Below are positions 56,320 to 64,000 of a DNA stretch of 64,000 bases, piece by piece; the stretch's first letter is position 1, and each line of letters opens with the position of its first letter. The stretch spans positions 372,001 to 436,000 of the forward strand of contig NZ_FNSU01000003.1 of assembly GCF_900105325.1 (NCBI RefSeq), written 5' to 3'. The notes under the pieces are model-generated. The model searched no databases. It saw only the letters and a program-made list of their open reading frames with translations, and was not told the origin of the DNA. The translations under genes and the position numbers were made by a program. The DNA is from Pseudomonas marginalis. GTDB taxonomy: Bacteria > Pseudomonadota > Gammaproteobacteria > Pseudomonadales > Pseudomonadaceae.

Positions 56320-58755
56320 TCAGAAGTCCCAGCGGGTCGACAGCATCACGTTGCGCGGGTCGCCCGAGTAGGACGACGTGTAGAAGCCGATGTTGGTGTA
56401 GTAGCGCTTGTCGAACACGTTGTTGACGTTGATCGAGGCGGAGAGGTTCTTGCTGATCTGGTAGCGCGCCATGGCGTCGACCAGCCAGTACGGGTCTTGA
56501 GAGAACCGCTGGGTGACACTCTTGCCGCGGTTGTAGACATCCTGCCACGCCTCACCTTGCCAGCGCGCGCCGCCGCCGAGGGTGAGCTTGTCGAGGGCGC
56601 CGCTCAGCTTGTAGCTGGTGTAGAAATTGAGCTGGTCCTGAGGTTCCCAGGTGGAGAACTTCTTGCCATCGTCATCGCGGATCACCTTGTGGGTGTAGCC
56701 CGCCTGCACCTGCCAGCCTGGCAGCAGCTCACCGGAAATCTCGGCTTCATAGCCCTTGGTCTTGGCCTGGACGCCCATGTAGGCCCACTCGACAGGCGAG
56801 TTGGCCGGCATATTGTTGTTGTACTCGGTGTCTTCCTCGGCGCGATTGGACTCATGAATCTCGAAGTAGGCAAGGCTGGCATTCAGGCGGCCGTCATAGA
56901 ACTCACCCTTCACACCCAGTTCATAGTTTTCGCCTTCGTCAGGCTCGACCATCTTGTTGTTGCGGTCGGGTCGCAGCTGCTGCGGCATGAAGATCGAGGT
57001 ATAGCTGCCGTACACCGAGAAGTTTTTATTAAGGTCGTACACCACGCCCGCATACGGGATGAGTTTGCCGGTCTCGCGCGAGTCGTTGGTGCCGGTCAGC
57101 CGGTAGTCGGTCAGGCGCGAACCAAGCAACAGGGACAGGTCGTCAGTGAGGCTCAGGCGTGTCGAGAAGTAGACCGCTGCCTGGCGGGTGATGTCGTCTT
57201 TCTCGGTAGCGCGGCCCCAATCCGGCTCCAGGCTGTCGCCGTCCCATGAATAAAGAGGGAAGTCATTACTGTCCTTATAGGTCGCACTGTAATAGTCGTT
57301 GCCTTCCCAGTGCGAACGCGAAACCGATGCCCCCACCACCAACTGGTGCTCGCGACCGCCCAGGCTGAACGGCCCGGAGAGATAGAAGTCGCCGTTATTA
57401 CTGATGGTCTTGCCAGTGTACTTGGCGGCATACACCGAGGCTCTGTCGGTGGAATTTTGCTTTGGAGAAGCGTAACCCAGCGGTGCGTTATAGCCATTGA
57501 GCTGGTTGCTGTAGTTGGCCTTGGCGATCCAGCCGTTATCCAGCGCGTGTTCCAGGGTGGCGAAAACGCTGCGGCTGTATTGCCCCCAGCTGCTCCACTT
57601 CGGGCCATTGTTGTAGCCACGGTCAAAGCTGATCTCGTTACCCACACCATCAAACAACGAGCGGCTGCCGGACCAACTCGAACCCTTGGGGTCGCTATCC
57701 TGATAGTCGGCGCCGATGGTCAGCAGGGTGTCCGGCGACAGGTCGAATTCGAGGATGCCGTAGTAGACATTGGTCTTGCGTTCATAGTGGTCGATGAATG
57801 AATGCTTGTCCTGGTATACCGCCACGGCACGCCCGCGCACGTTGCCGCTTTCGGTCAGCGGGCCGCTCACGTCCAGCTCCGAGCGGTAGTTGTCCCACGA
57901 GCCGGCGCCCAGGCCCACATGCCCCTGGAACTCGGCAGTGGGCTTCTTGCGCACCAGGTTGATGGTGCCGCCCGGGCCGCCGGCGCCGGTCATCAGGCCG
58001 GTGGTGCCCTTGAGGATTTCGACACGGTCGTAGATCGCCATGTCGCTCAGGGTCTGGCCGGCCGAGTAACCTTCGTTGCGGGTGGTCGGCACGCCGTCGT
58101 ACTGGAAGTTCTGGATCGGGAAACCCCGGGAATAATAGTTGGTGCGCTCGCTGTCGAAGGTCGAGACGGTGATGCCCGGTGTGTGGCGCATCACGTCGTC
58201 GATGCCGTTCAAGCCGAAGTCATCCATGGTCTGGCGGGTGACCACGGAAATCGACTGGGGCGTCTCGCGCGGTGTCAGCACCATCTTGGTGGCGGTGGCG
58301 ATGGTGCCTGGTGTGTAGGAGCCGGAACCTTCGGTGATGGTGCCCAGTTGGTTGGCGTTGATCTGGGTGGCGCCAAGCTCGAGGGCGTCGCTACCGGAGC
58401 CGGGCGCGTTGATGATCATCGAGCTGCCTTGCAGGCTGTAGCTGACGCCGGTCCCTCCCAGCATTTGCTCGATAGCCCGTACCGGGTCCATCTTGCCGCT
58501 GACCGCCACGCTGTGCTTGTTTTGCACGGTTTCCGGGCTGTACAGGATTTGCAGGTTGGTCTGTTGGCCAAATACCTGCAGTGCAGTACTCAACGGCTGC
58601 GCGGGGATGTTCAATTCGAACTCTTGCGCCTGCACATAACTCGCCATCGACAGGCTGGCCGCCAGGGCCAGGCTATTGGGCAGAGCGTTGAATTTCAGGG
58701 CCCGCCGCATGGAAAGTGCGGTGCTCAATGGGCTGAGGGCAAGCCGTACTGGCAT
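56320..58755 (-). CDS. fpvA: Ferripyoverdine TonB-dependent outer-membrane receptor and signal transducer
   Basis: 811 residues. Signal peptide (core LALAASLSMASYVQA), then an STN/secretin-N signalling domain (residues ~45-125: EFELNIPAQPLSTALQVFGQ, NLQILYSPETVQNKHSVAVS) that marks transducers talking to a FpvR-type anti-sigma factor. The plug follows (ETPQSISVVTRQTMDDFGLN, GTTGLMTGAGGPGGTINLVR), then a 22-strand barrel ending MLSTRWDF with the terminal Phe. It imports ferripyoverdine and signals for PvdS/FpvI activity; those regulator genes are not in this window. Located between pvdD and pvdE as in P. aeruginosa, facing the pvd NRPS operon convergently. Confidence 0.93.
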   Translation of the reverse strand: MPVRLALSPLSTALSMRRALKFNALPNSLALAASLSMASYVQAQEFELNIPAQPLSTALQVFGQQTNLQILYSPETVQNKHSVAVSGKMDPVRAIEQMLGGTGVSYSLQGSSMIINAPGSGSDALELGATQINANQLGTITEGSGSYTPGTIATATKMVLTPRETPQSISVVTRQTMDDFGLNGIDDVMRHTPGITVSTFDSERTNYYSRGFPIQNFQYDGVPTTRNEGYSAGQTLSDMAIYDRVEILKGTTGLMTGAGGPGGTINLVRKKPTAEFQGHVGLGAGSWDNYRSELDVSGPLTESGNVRGRAVAVYQDKHSFIDHYERKTNVYYGILEFDLSPDTLLTIGADYQDSDPKGSSWSGSRSLFDGVGNEISFDRGYNNGPKWSSWGQYSRSVFATLEHALDNGWIAKANYSNQLNGYNAPLGYASPKQNSTDRASVYAAKYTGKTISNNGDFYLSGPFSLGGREHQLVVGASVSRSHWEGNDYYSATYKDSNDFPLYSWDGDSLEPDWGRATEKDDITRQAAVYFSTRLSLTDDLSLLLGSRLTDYRLTGTNDSRETGKLIPYAGVVYDLNKNFSVYGSYTSIFMPQQLRPDRNNKMVEPDEGENYELGVKGEFYDGRLNASLAYFEIHESNRAEEDTEYNNNMPANSPVEWAYMGVQAKTKGYEAEISGELLPGWQVQAGYTHKVIRDDDGKKFSTWEPQDQLNFYTSYKLSGALDKLTLGGGARWQGEAWQDVYNRGKSVTQRFSQDPYWLVDAMARYQISKNLSASINVNNVFDKRYYTNIGFYTSSYSGDPRNVMLSTRWDF

Positions 58756-58799
58756 GGTGTTGTTTCTCTTTTTTAAGTGTTGGCAGATGGGTACTTAAT

Positions 58800-58817
58800 G
58801 CGGTTAATTCTCATTGC
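58800..58817 (-). promoter_or_regulatory. Possible Fur box in the fpvA promoter
   Basis: On the minus strand, GCAATGAGAATTAACCGC, 45-62 nt upstream of the fpvA start, has the AATGAGAATT core of a Fur box (consensus GATAATGATAATCATTATC) but weak second-half symmetry. Iron control of fpvA is expected in the family. Confidence 0.4.
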
Positions 58818-58856
58818 TGCATATGAGACGTTCGCACTCGCATAAACCGGAAAAAA

Positions 58857-60509
58857 TTATGCGGGCTCCAACTCCGCAACGACTTTCCCTGCACTCAAGC
58901 GCACCAACTGGTCGGCGATATCGAAGTAGCGGTCGTCGTGGCTGATCACGATGATGGTCTTGCCCAGGCGCTTGAGGTCCGGCAGCAGCTCGGTATAGAA
59001 CACGCGGCGGAAGGCCGGGTCCTGGTCGGCGGCCCATTCGTCGAACACCAGCACCGGGCGCTCTTCCAGCCAGGCATTGACCAGTGCCAGGCGCTTGCGC
59101 TGGCCGGTGGAGAGGTCGGTGGTGCTGAATACGCCGTCCTTGACGCTGACCTTGTGCGCGATTTCCAGGCGCTCCAGGTACTTGGCGGCGCTGTCCAGCG
59201 ACTGGGTGGCGCTGCCCTGGACCAGGTCGTCGAACAGGTAGTAGTCGGCGAACACCGTGGTGAACAGCTGGCGATAGTCATCGCGCGCCGGGTCGGTCAC
59301 CGTTTCGCCATTGAGGCGGATTTCCCCGGCCTCGGGTTGATACAGGCCCAGCAGCAGCTTGATCAGGGTGGTCTTGCCGCAGCCGTTCTCGCCGACGATA
59401 AACACGATATCACCCTGCTGGATGCTCAGGTTGATCGGCCCCAGGTGGAACGGCTGGCTGCCTTCCACCGGCGGCGGGCTGTAGCTCACGCCGCGCAACT
59501 CCAGGCTGTGCACCACCGGTGTCGGCGCTTCGCTGCCGTCCATCAGCAGGTGCGGTTCGGGGGAAGAGAAGCGTTCGGACAGTTCGGTGATGCGCGCAAA
59601 CGCAATGCGCGCCTTGCCGATGATCGGCAGGTAACCCACCACGTGTTCCAGCGGGCCCTTCATGTACAGCAACACCAGCACAAAACCGGTGATCACCGCC
59701 GGGTCCGGGTTCGGGTTGTAGGCCTGCATCGCCAGCGCCAGGCCGATGACCACAAAGAACAGCATCGAGCCGAAGGTCTTGGCGACGATATAGATGTTCA
59801 CCGAACGCACCTGGATATCGCTGATACGGTCGGCGGTTTCCTGGATGCGGTGGGTGTTCATGCGGTAGCGGCGGGGCCGGTGGATGCGCAACTCCTTGGC
59901 GCCGGAAGCGATTGCCGAGTAGTAGCGTTGCAACTCGTCTTCCTGGTCGCGGGCCTCGTCGAAGCCGCGAATGCCCTTGGCGCCGGCGATGAACTGCACG
60001 CTGCTGCCGATGATGATCGCCACCACCATCATCAGGAACATCGGCACCGACAGGTACGCCAGGTACCCCAGGCAGCCCAGGGTCACGGTGGTGGCGATGG
60101 CCAGCGGGGTGAAGGCAAAGGAGAAGTCGCTGATGGTGTCGACGTCGTGGGTCAGCACCGGGATCAGGCGGTGGGAGCGATACTGTTCGATCTGCTCGAT
60201 GGGCGCCGACAGCACCTTTTCGCCGAGATCCTTGCGCAGGGCGGCGATGATCCGCTGGCCCACGTAGTTGGTGCCGATATCGGAGACGATCGAACTGGTC
60301 AGCGCCAGCACGCACAGCGCAGCAAAGCTCAGGATCACGCCCTGGGTCATACCCGTGGAAGAGTGCAGCGCGTTGTTGATGGTCGCCAGCAACAGCGTGA
60401 TGGCCAGGCCGCCGGCCATGCCCAGGGCGATGGAGACCGTCACGATGGTGCGAAACGGCCTGAGCAATGCAAGCAAACCTTTGAAGGCGCCGCGCTTGGG
60501 GTCGGTCAT
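58857..60509 (-). CDS. pvdE: Pyoverdine precursor ABC exporter (fused permease-ATPase)
   Basis: 550 residues. The N-terminal ~300 residues form the six-helix membrane domain (e.g. TVSIALGMAGGLAITLLLAT, VPMFLMMVVAIIIGSSVQFI). The C-terminal ATPase has Walker A VGENGCGKTTLIKLLLG, signature LSTGQRKRLALVNAWL and Walker B PVLVFDEWAADQDP (Glu followed by Trp, as in the cyclic-peptide exporter subfamily). It moves the acylated precursor (ferribactin) into the periplasm for maturation. It lies 101 nt upstream of fpvA on the same strand and is divergent from pvdF with an exact PvdS box. Start at 60509 because an earlier in-frame start adds a non-conserved extension. Confidence 0.94.
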   Translation of the reverse strand: MTDPKRGAFKGLLALLRPFRTIVTVSIALGMAGGLAITLLLATINNALHSSTGMTQGVILSFAALCVLALTSSIVSDIGTNYVGQRIIAALRKDLGEKVLSAPIEQIEQYRSHRLIPVLTHDVDTISDFSFAFTPLAIATTVTLGCLGYLAYLSVPMFLMMVVAIIIGSSVQFIAGAKGIRGFDEARDQEDELQRYYSAIASGAKELRIHRPRRYRMNTHRIQETADRISDIQVRSVNIYIVAKTFGSMLFFVVIGLALAMQAYNPNPDPAVITGFVLVLLYMKGPLEHVVGYLPIIGKARIAFARITELSERFSSPEPHLLMDGSEAPTPVVHSLELRGVSYSPPPVEGSQPFHLGPINLSIQQGDIVFIVGENGCGKTTLIKLLLGLYQPEAGEIRLNGETVTDPARDDYRQLFTTVFADYYLFDDLVQGSATQSLDSAAKYLERLEIAHKVSVKDGVFSTTDLSTGQRKRLALVNAWLEERPVLVFDEWAADQDPAFRRVFYTELLPDLKRLGKTIIVISHDDRYFDIADQLVRLSAGKVVAELEPA

Positions 60510-60569
60510 AAGTACTTCCCGGAAAGTGAAAAAGAGGGGGCTGGGCACACAGACCCTTACCCATGACAA

Positions 60570-60593
60570 ACGAAGGATTGGCGCGACTATTTA
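60570..60593 (-). promoter_or_regulatory. PvdS-dependent promoter of pvdE (exact consensus)
   Basis: On the minus strand, TAAAT (60593-60589), exactly 16 nt, then CGT (60572-60570): a perfect iron-starvation box, 61 nt before the pvdE start codon. Confidence 0.85.
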
Positions 60594-60624
60594 GCTCGGC
60601 GTGCCCGGCGGTGGCGGTGGCGGA

Positions 60625-60648
60625 TAAATTGCGCGTGGGCTGGTTCGT
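60625..60648 (+). promoter_or_regulatory. PvdS-dependent promoter of pvdF (exact consensus)
   Basis: TAAAT (60625-60629), exactly 16 nt, then CGT (60646-60648), 61 nt before the pvdF start. Together with the pvdE box it gives two back-to-back iron-starvation promoters within 80 nt. Confidence 0.85.
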
Positions 60649-60709
60649 TCTTGTGGTGTAGGCGCACGCGTATCGGCGCGTGCCTGATCTTTCCAGCGAG
60701 AGCGAAACA

Positions 60710-61540
60710 ATGACGAAAAAGAACCTGGTGTACGTGTGGTCCCTGCGCAATGCCGCTGCCGACAAGGCCGGCCAGCCGGTGGCCTACAAGGACCACGAGC
60801 GCTACATGAAGTCGGTGCTGGAGTTTCTGGTGGGGTCGCTCAACGACACGTCCCTGGGTGACGCCTACAACCTGGTGGGCGTGGTGTATGACGACGATGA
60901 GCAGAACCCGCGCGACCAGCAGTTGGTGGTCGACTATGGGTTTGCCTATAAACCGGGGCGCCAGTGGCTTTATCCGGCGGATTTGCAGGTGCAGGGCCAC
61001 CTGGTCAACGACCTGCTGTTGAGCGTGCCGTCCACCTATCGCCGCCTGCCACGGGGCAGCGCCGAGCATATCGCCGGCAAGCAGGACTTCGAACGCCGCC
61101 TGCATGACACGCTGGTGGAATTGAAGGCCGATATTGTGGTGCTGGACGGCCTGCTGGTGATCCTGGACGAGCTGGTGCGCCCCGGTGCGCCGTTTGCCCG
61201 TAGGATCATGAACATTCACCCCGGTATCACCCGTATCGAATCGCCCTATGAGCGCCGTGGGGCCTATGCGACCTGGAATGCGCTGTACGGTGCGCGTGGG
61301 TTGACGGTTACGGATTGGGTGACCAAGGCCACCACGCCATCCGAGCCGCTGTACCTGACCGGCGCCTCCTTCCACTACGTGGACAACGGCATCGACTCCG
61401 GCGAGGTGTTCCACGACGTACTCAAGACCGAGATCTCGCCGGACGACACCATCCTCGAACTGCGCTGGAACAACTTCAACAACAGCCTGTTCCCGGCGCT
61501 GCATGAAGGTTTGGAGTTGTTGGCGCAGAAGGGGGTCTAA
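60710..61540 (+). CDS. pvdF: N5-hydroxyornithine formyltransferase
   Basis: 276 residues, the normal PvdF length. It belongs to the formyltransferase superfamily: MNIHPGITRIESPYERRGAY holds the conserved Asn/His pair, and HYVDNGIDSGEVFHD supplies the catalytic-loop Asp. It transfers a formyl group from 10-formyl-tetrahydrofolate to N5-hydroxyornithine (made by PvdA, encoded elsewhere), giving the iron-binding residue used by the two hydroxyornithine modules. Divergent from pvdE; convergent with pvdO. The ATG at 60710 is used because an upstream start at 60680 would leave a non-conserved leader. Confidence 0.93.
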   Translation: MTKKNLVYVWSLRNAAADKAGQPVAYKDHERYMKSVLEFLVGSLNDTSLGDAYNLVGVVYDDDEQNPRDQQLVVDYGFAYKPGRQWLYPADLQVQGHLVNDLLLSVPSTYRRLPRGSAEHIAGKQDFERRLHDTLVELKADIVVLDGLLVILDELVRPGAPFARRIMNIHPGITRIESPYERRGAYATWNALYGARGLTVTDWVTKATTPSEPLYLTGASFHYVDNGIDSGEVFHDVLKTEISPDDTILELRWNNFNNSLFPALHEGLELLAQKGV

Positions 61541-61557
61541 GCCGCGCACGATTTGAC

Positions 61558-61646
61558 TGTGGGAGGGGGCTTGCTCCCGATGACGGAGTATCAGTCAATG
61601 GCGATGTCGACTGCCGCACCCCATCGGGAGCAAGCCCCCTCCCACA
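61558..61646. repeat. REP pair (REPIN) between pvdF and pvdO
   Basis: Two perfect 25-bp inverted arms (61558-61582 and 61622-61646, the TGTGGGAGGGGGC type) with 39 nt between, forming a long cruciform in the convergent gap. It probably also serves as a bidirectional terminator. Confidence 0.85.
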
Positions 61647-61662
61647 TTAAATCCCGTCAGCT

Positions 61663-62535
61663 TTAGAGATCGCGCACTACCCTGAAGCCAATCCAATCCC
61701 CCCGCGTTTGCGGGTAGATGTTGTTGCGGTTGCCCGAGCGTGAAAACACCGGCGCTTCGCCCCAGTCATTGCCACGAATCTGGTAGCCCTCGCAGTTCGG
61801 CTCCATCCACGCGCTGCCATCCGTCGGTGCGCCGACATAGTTGGGGTGCTCGCAGTCGGCCACCCGCTCATAGACATTGCCATGCATGTCGTACATGCCA
61901 AACGCATTCGGCGGGTAGCTGCCTACCGGCGAAGAATAGCTGTACCCGTCCGCCGGCCCGTAGGTGTTGGCATGCTTGGCGATGCTGTAGCCCTTGCCCT
62001 CGTCGAACGGGAATGGGAATGGTCCGGCGGAGCCGGCGCGCGCGGCGTATTCGCGCTGGGCCTCGCTGACCATGTGGTACTGCTGGCCGGTTTTTTTCGA
62101 CAGCCAGGCCACATAGTGCTTGATGTCGTCCATGTCCATGCACACCGCCGGCTGGCGCGGGCCCTGGGGATAGCGTGGCTTGCTGGCGATGCATTCGCGG
62201 CCGGGGCGGGTGTCGCCGTCGGCGATCTTCACGCCGGTCTGGCGGATATAGCTGTCCCATTCGCCGGCGGTGATGTGGAAGCGGCTCATGGCGAACGGCT
62301 TGGCGAAGGTCACGTCATGCATCGGGCCTTCGTCCGGCTCACGGCCGACTTCGTCTTCCGGCGTCCCCATGGTGAAGGTGCCGGCGGGCAGTACCACCAT
62401 TTCCGGACAGTCCTTGCAGTCCTTGAACACTTTGCCCGGTTGCGGCGTGGCAGCCTGGGCCAGGCCCGGCAGCAGCGCGCCGCACAGGGCGGTCAGTGCC
62501 AGGGTCGTCAGGGGGTTGAGTCGCAGTGGCGTCAT
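61663..62535 (-). CDS. pvdO: PvdO, periplasmic FGE-like protein of pyoverdine maturation
   Basis: 290 residues with a signal peptide (ALTALCGALLPGLAQA). The mature part is a formylglycine-generating-enzyme/sulfatase-modifying domain: MVVLPAGTFTMGTPEDEVGR, FAMSRFHITAGEWDSYI, SEAQREYAARAGSAGPFPF, FGMYDMHGNVYERVADCEH and GFRVVRDL. In pyoverdine synthesis PvdO is needed to oxidise dihydropyoverdine to the fluorescent chromophore. Last gene of the minus-strand pvdM-pvdN-pvdO run, 32 nt after pvdN. Start at 62535 with the signal peptide; an upstream in-frame start overlaps pvdN. Confidence 0.92.
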   Translation of the reverse strand: MTPLRLNPLTTLALTALCGALLPGLAQAATPQPGKVFKDCKDCPEMVVLPAGTFTMGTPEDEVGREPDEGPMHDVTFAKPFAMSRFHITAGEWDSYIRQTGVKIADGDTRPGRECIASKPRYPQGPRQPAVCMDMDDIKHYVAWLSKKTGQQYHMVSEAQREYAARAGSAGPFPFPFDEGKGYSIAKHANTYGPADGYSYSSPVGSYPPNAFGMYDMHGNVYERVADCEHPNYVGAPTDGSAWMEPNCEGYQIRGNDWGEAPVFSRSGNRNNIYPQTRGDWIGFRVVRDL

Positions 62536-62567
62536 AGGGGCCTCTCGTGCAAAGGGAAAAAGGCGCG

Positions 62568-63839
62568 TCACAACCGCTGGCTGAGCAGGGTCATGAAACG
62601 CTGGATTTCGTCGGAGTTGTTGAGCAGGCCGGGCGCCGTGCGGATCACCGGGCCGACGTCGCGGTCCACCGCGTCGATCACCACGCGGTTCTTCTGCATG
62701 TAGGCTGCCACCCGATCACTGTCCTGGCCCTTGACCCGGAAGAAGGTAAAGCCGGCAGACAGTTCTGGGCTGCGCGGCGTGACCAGTTCGATCTGCGGGT
62801 GCGCCAGCAATTGCTCCTTGAGTTCGGCGTTCAGTCCATGGATGCGCGCCTGGACCGGCGCCTTGCCCAGTTGCAGGTGCAGCTTGAAGGCCTCATCCGC
62901 CGCCCAGCGATGCTCGAAAGCGTGATAGCCGCCGGGGGTCATGATGGTGGCGAAGTCCTTGTCTTCGGAGAAGGTCGGCACCATGGGCGTGACGTAGGTG
63001 TTTTCAGGGGTGCGCGCACACACCAGCCCGGTACCGCGCGGACCGAACATCCATTTATGGGTGCCGGCGATAAAGAAGTCGCAATGCATGTCTGGGAAGT
63101 CGAGGTTTTCCACGCCGAAACCATGCACGCCATCCACCACATAGAGGAGGCGGTCCTTGTCATCGCGGTTGCGGTTGTGCGCCGCCACCAGCTTGCCGAT
63201 CTCGCCGATGGGCAGTTTTACGCCGCTGCCGGACTGTACCCAGGTCATGCCCAGCACTCGGGTGTTGGGGCGGATATTACGCTGGATATTGGCCAGCACC
63301 TCGTCGGCAGAAACCTGGCTGGCCCGCTCGAACAGCTTGATCCGGCGAACCTGGGTGCCTTCCTTGAGCACGCGAAAATCCAGCACGTTCTGGGTCGCGT
63401 AATGCTCATGCACGGTGGTGAGGATTTCCTGGTCCGGGCGCACCTTGATGCCGCCATAGATCATCGCCAGGCCTTCGGAGGTGCTGCCGGTCAGGGCGAT
63501 CTGCGCCGGGGTGGCCTTGAGGTAGCGGCCGGCCCATTCGCGTACCTGGCCTTCGCGCTTCCAGGTTTCCTCCAGGTCCCAGTCCATGGCGAGCCCTGGG
63601 TTGCGGTCGATCTGGGCGCGGTAACGCTCGATGGCCTCGCGTACCGGCCTGGGGTGCGAGGCCACCAGGAAGTTGGAGAAGTGCAGGTAATCGGGGTCCT
63701 GGTTGAACAGCTGCTTGAACCCCGTCCATGGGGCATCCGTGGTGGTGGCAGCCAGTGCCTGCGGGATGAGTGCAGCGCCCAATGGCAGGCTGGCGGCGAA
63801 TACCCCGGCCTGCTTGAGAAACGTACGGCGGTCAGTCAT
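62568..63839 (-). CDS. pvdN: PvdN, periplasmic PLP-dependent enzyme of pyoverdine side-chain modification
   Basis: 423 residues. The N-terminus MTDRRTFLKQAGVFAASLPL is a twin-arginine (Tat) signal. The rest is a fold-type I, class V aminotransferase-like enzyme: TGSTSEGLAMIYGG binds phosphate, VVDGVHGFGVE carries the cofactor Asp/His, and GTHKWMFGPRG holds the PLP Lys (K262). PvdN converts the N-terminal glutamate side chain to the succinamide form in the periplasm. It sits between pvdM (18-nt gap) and pvdO. Confidence 0.93.
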   Translation of the reverse strand: MTDRRTFLKQAGVFAASLPLGAALIPQALAATTTDAPWTGFKQLFNQDPDYLHFSNFLVASHPRPVREAIERYRAQIDRNPGLAMDWDLEETWKREGQVREWAGRYLKATPAQIALTGSTSEGLAMIYGGIKVRPDQEILTTVHEHYATQNVLDFRVLKEGTQVRRIKLFERASQVSADEVLANIQRNIRPNTRVLGMTWVQSGSGVKLPIGEIGKLVAAHNRNRDDKDRLLYVVDGVHGFGVENLDFPDMHCDFFIAGTHKWMFGPRGTGLVCARTPENTYVTPMVPTFSEDKDFATIMTPGGYHAFEHRWAADEAFKLHLQLGKAPVQARIHGLNAELKEQLLAHPQIELVTPRSPELSAGFTFFRVKGQDSDRVAAYMQKNRVVIDAVDRDVGPVIRTAPGLLNNSDEIQRFMTLLSQRL

Positions 63840-63857
63840 GGACTTGCTTCTAGGTGA

Positions 63858-64000
63858 TTAGCGGTTGGCCAAGGGTTTGGCGGCTTTTTGTACCTGGTCC
63901 CAGACCCGCAGGAAGTTACCTCCCCACAGCTTGGCGATGTCGGCTTCGGAGTAGCCGCGCTGGATCAGTTCGGCGGTGACGTTGCGGATTTCGCCGACGT
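63858..64000 (-). CDS. pvdM: PvdM, dipeptidase-like pyoverdine maturation protein, C-terminal end
   Basis: Only the last ~47 codons are in the window. They read VGEIRNVTAELIQRGYSEAD then IAKLWGGNFLRVWDQVQ and end KPLANR. The 'I-x-K-x-x-G-G-N-F-L-R-V' motif is the C-terminal mark of renal-dipeptidase-family (M19) proteins. PvdM acts in the periplasm in the oxidation of the precursor. It is upstream of pvdN on the same strand. Confidence 0.85.
   Translation of the reverse strand, partial: VGEIRNVTAELIQRGYSEADIAKLWGGNFLRVWDQVQKAAKPLANR

Noticed and set aside
58938..60566. Plus-strand 542-codon open frame opposite pvdE
   Set aside because: pvdE has full ABC motifs on the minus strand; this frame is His/Val/Gly-rich without any family pattern.

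Overview
The window reads as chromosome of a fluorescent Pseudomonas (P. fluorescens group): GC-rich coding, Pseudomonas-type REP sequences, and a large block that matches a pyoverdine (iron siderophore) locus gene for gene and in order. No rRNA, tRNA or CRISPR array was seen.

Left part (1-18.2 kb), mostly ordinary chromosome: tail of one DMT/YdcZ-type membrane protein and a complete paralogue; a 10-Cys metallothionein; two small hypothetical proteins; an AraC regulator followed by XapX and zinc-free MDR oxidoreductase genes; a nucleoside outer-membrane channel plus periplasmic purine-nucleoside protein pair; a second AraC regulator divergent from a polyol ABC binding protein and sorbitol-type dehydrogenase that lack permease genes; a ~2-kb accessory insert (DUF1349 protein, unknown 260-aa protein, hydrolase remnant) bracketed by two inverted REP halves; the NAD salvage cluster nrtR / pncA-pncB-nadE; a MATE pump; a TetR/MFS divergent pair with a doubled operator; and a HicAB toxin-antitoxin pair directly upstream of the siderophore genes.

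Middle (19-55.8 kb): three giant co-directional NRPS genes with 3- and 10-nt gaps. By position and domain content they correspond to pvdI, pvdJ and pvdD. Ten modules can be read. The specificity residues predict D-Ser, L-Lys, Gly, L-OHOrn (pvdI); D-Ser, L-Ser (pvdJ); Gly, L-Lys, D-OHOrn, L-Ser, then thioesterase (pvdD). The two hydroxyornithine A domains are about 99% identical at DNA level, and the two serine A domains of pvdJ share a near-identical tract, so A-domain exchange has been recent. The operon ends in a strong terminator, and an ORF-less group II intron sits directly against its T-tract.

Right part (56.3-64 kb): fpvA (ferripyoverdine receptor) and pvdE (precursor exporter) on the minus strand, pvdF (hydroxyornithine formylase) divergent from pvdE with two exact iron-starvation sigma (PvdS) boxes between them, then the periplasmic maturation genes pvdO, pvdN and the end of pvdM on the minus strand. 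Together: PvdF formylates hydroxyornithine, the NRPSs build the peptide on a chromophore precursor made elsewhere (pvdL is not in this window), PvdE exports it to the periplasm, PvdM/N/O finish it, and FpvA takes back the iron complex.
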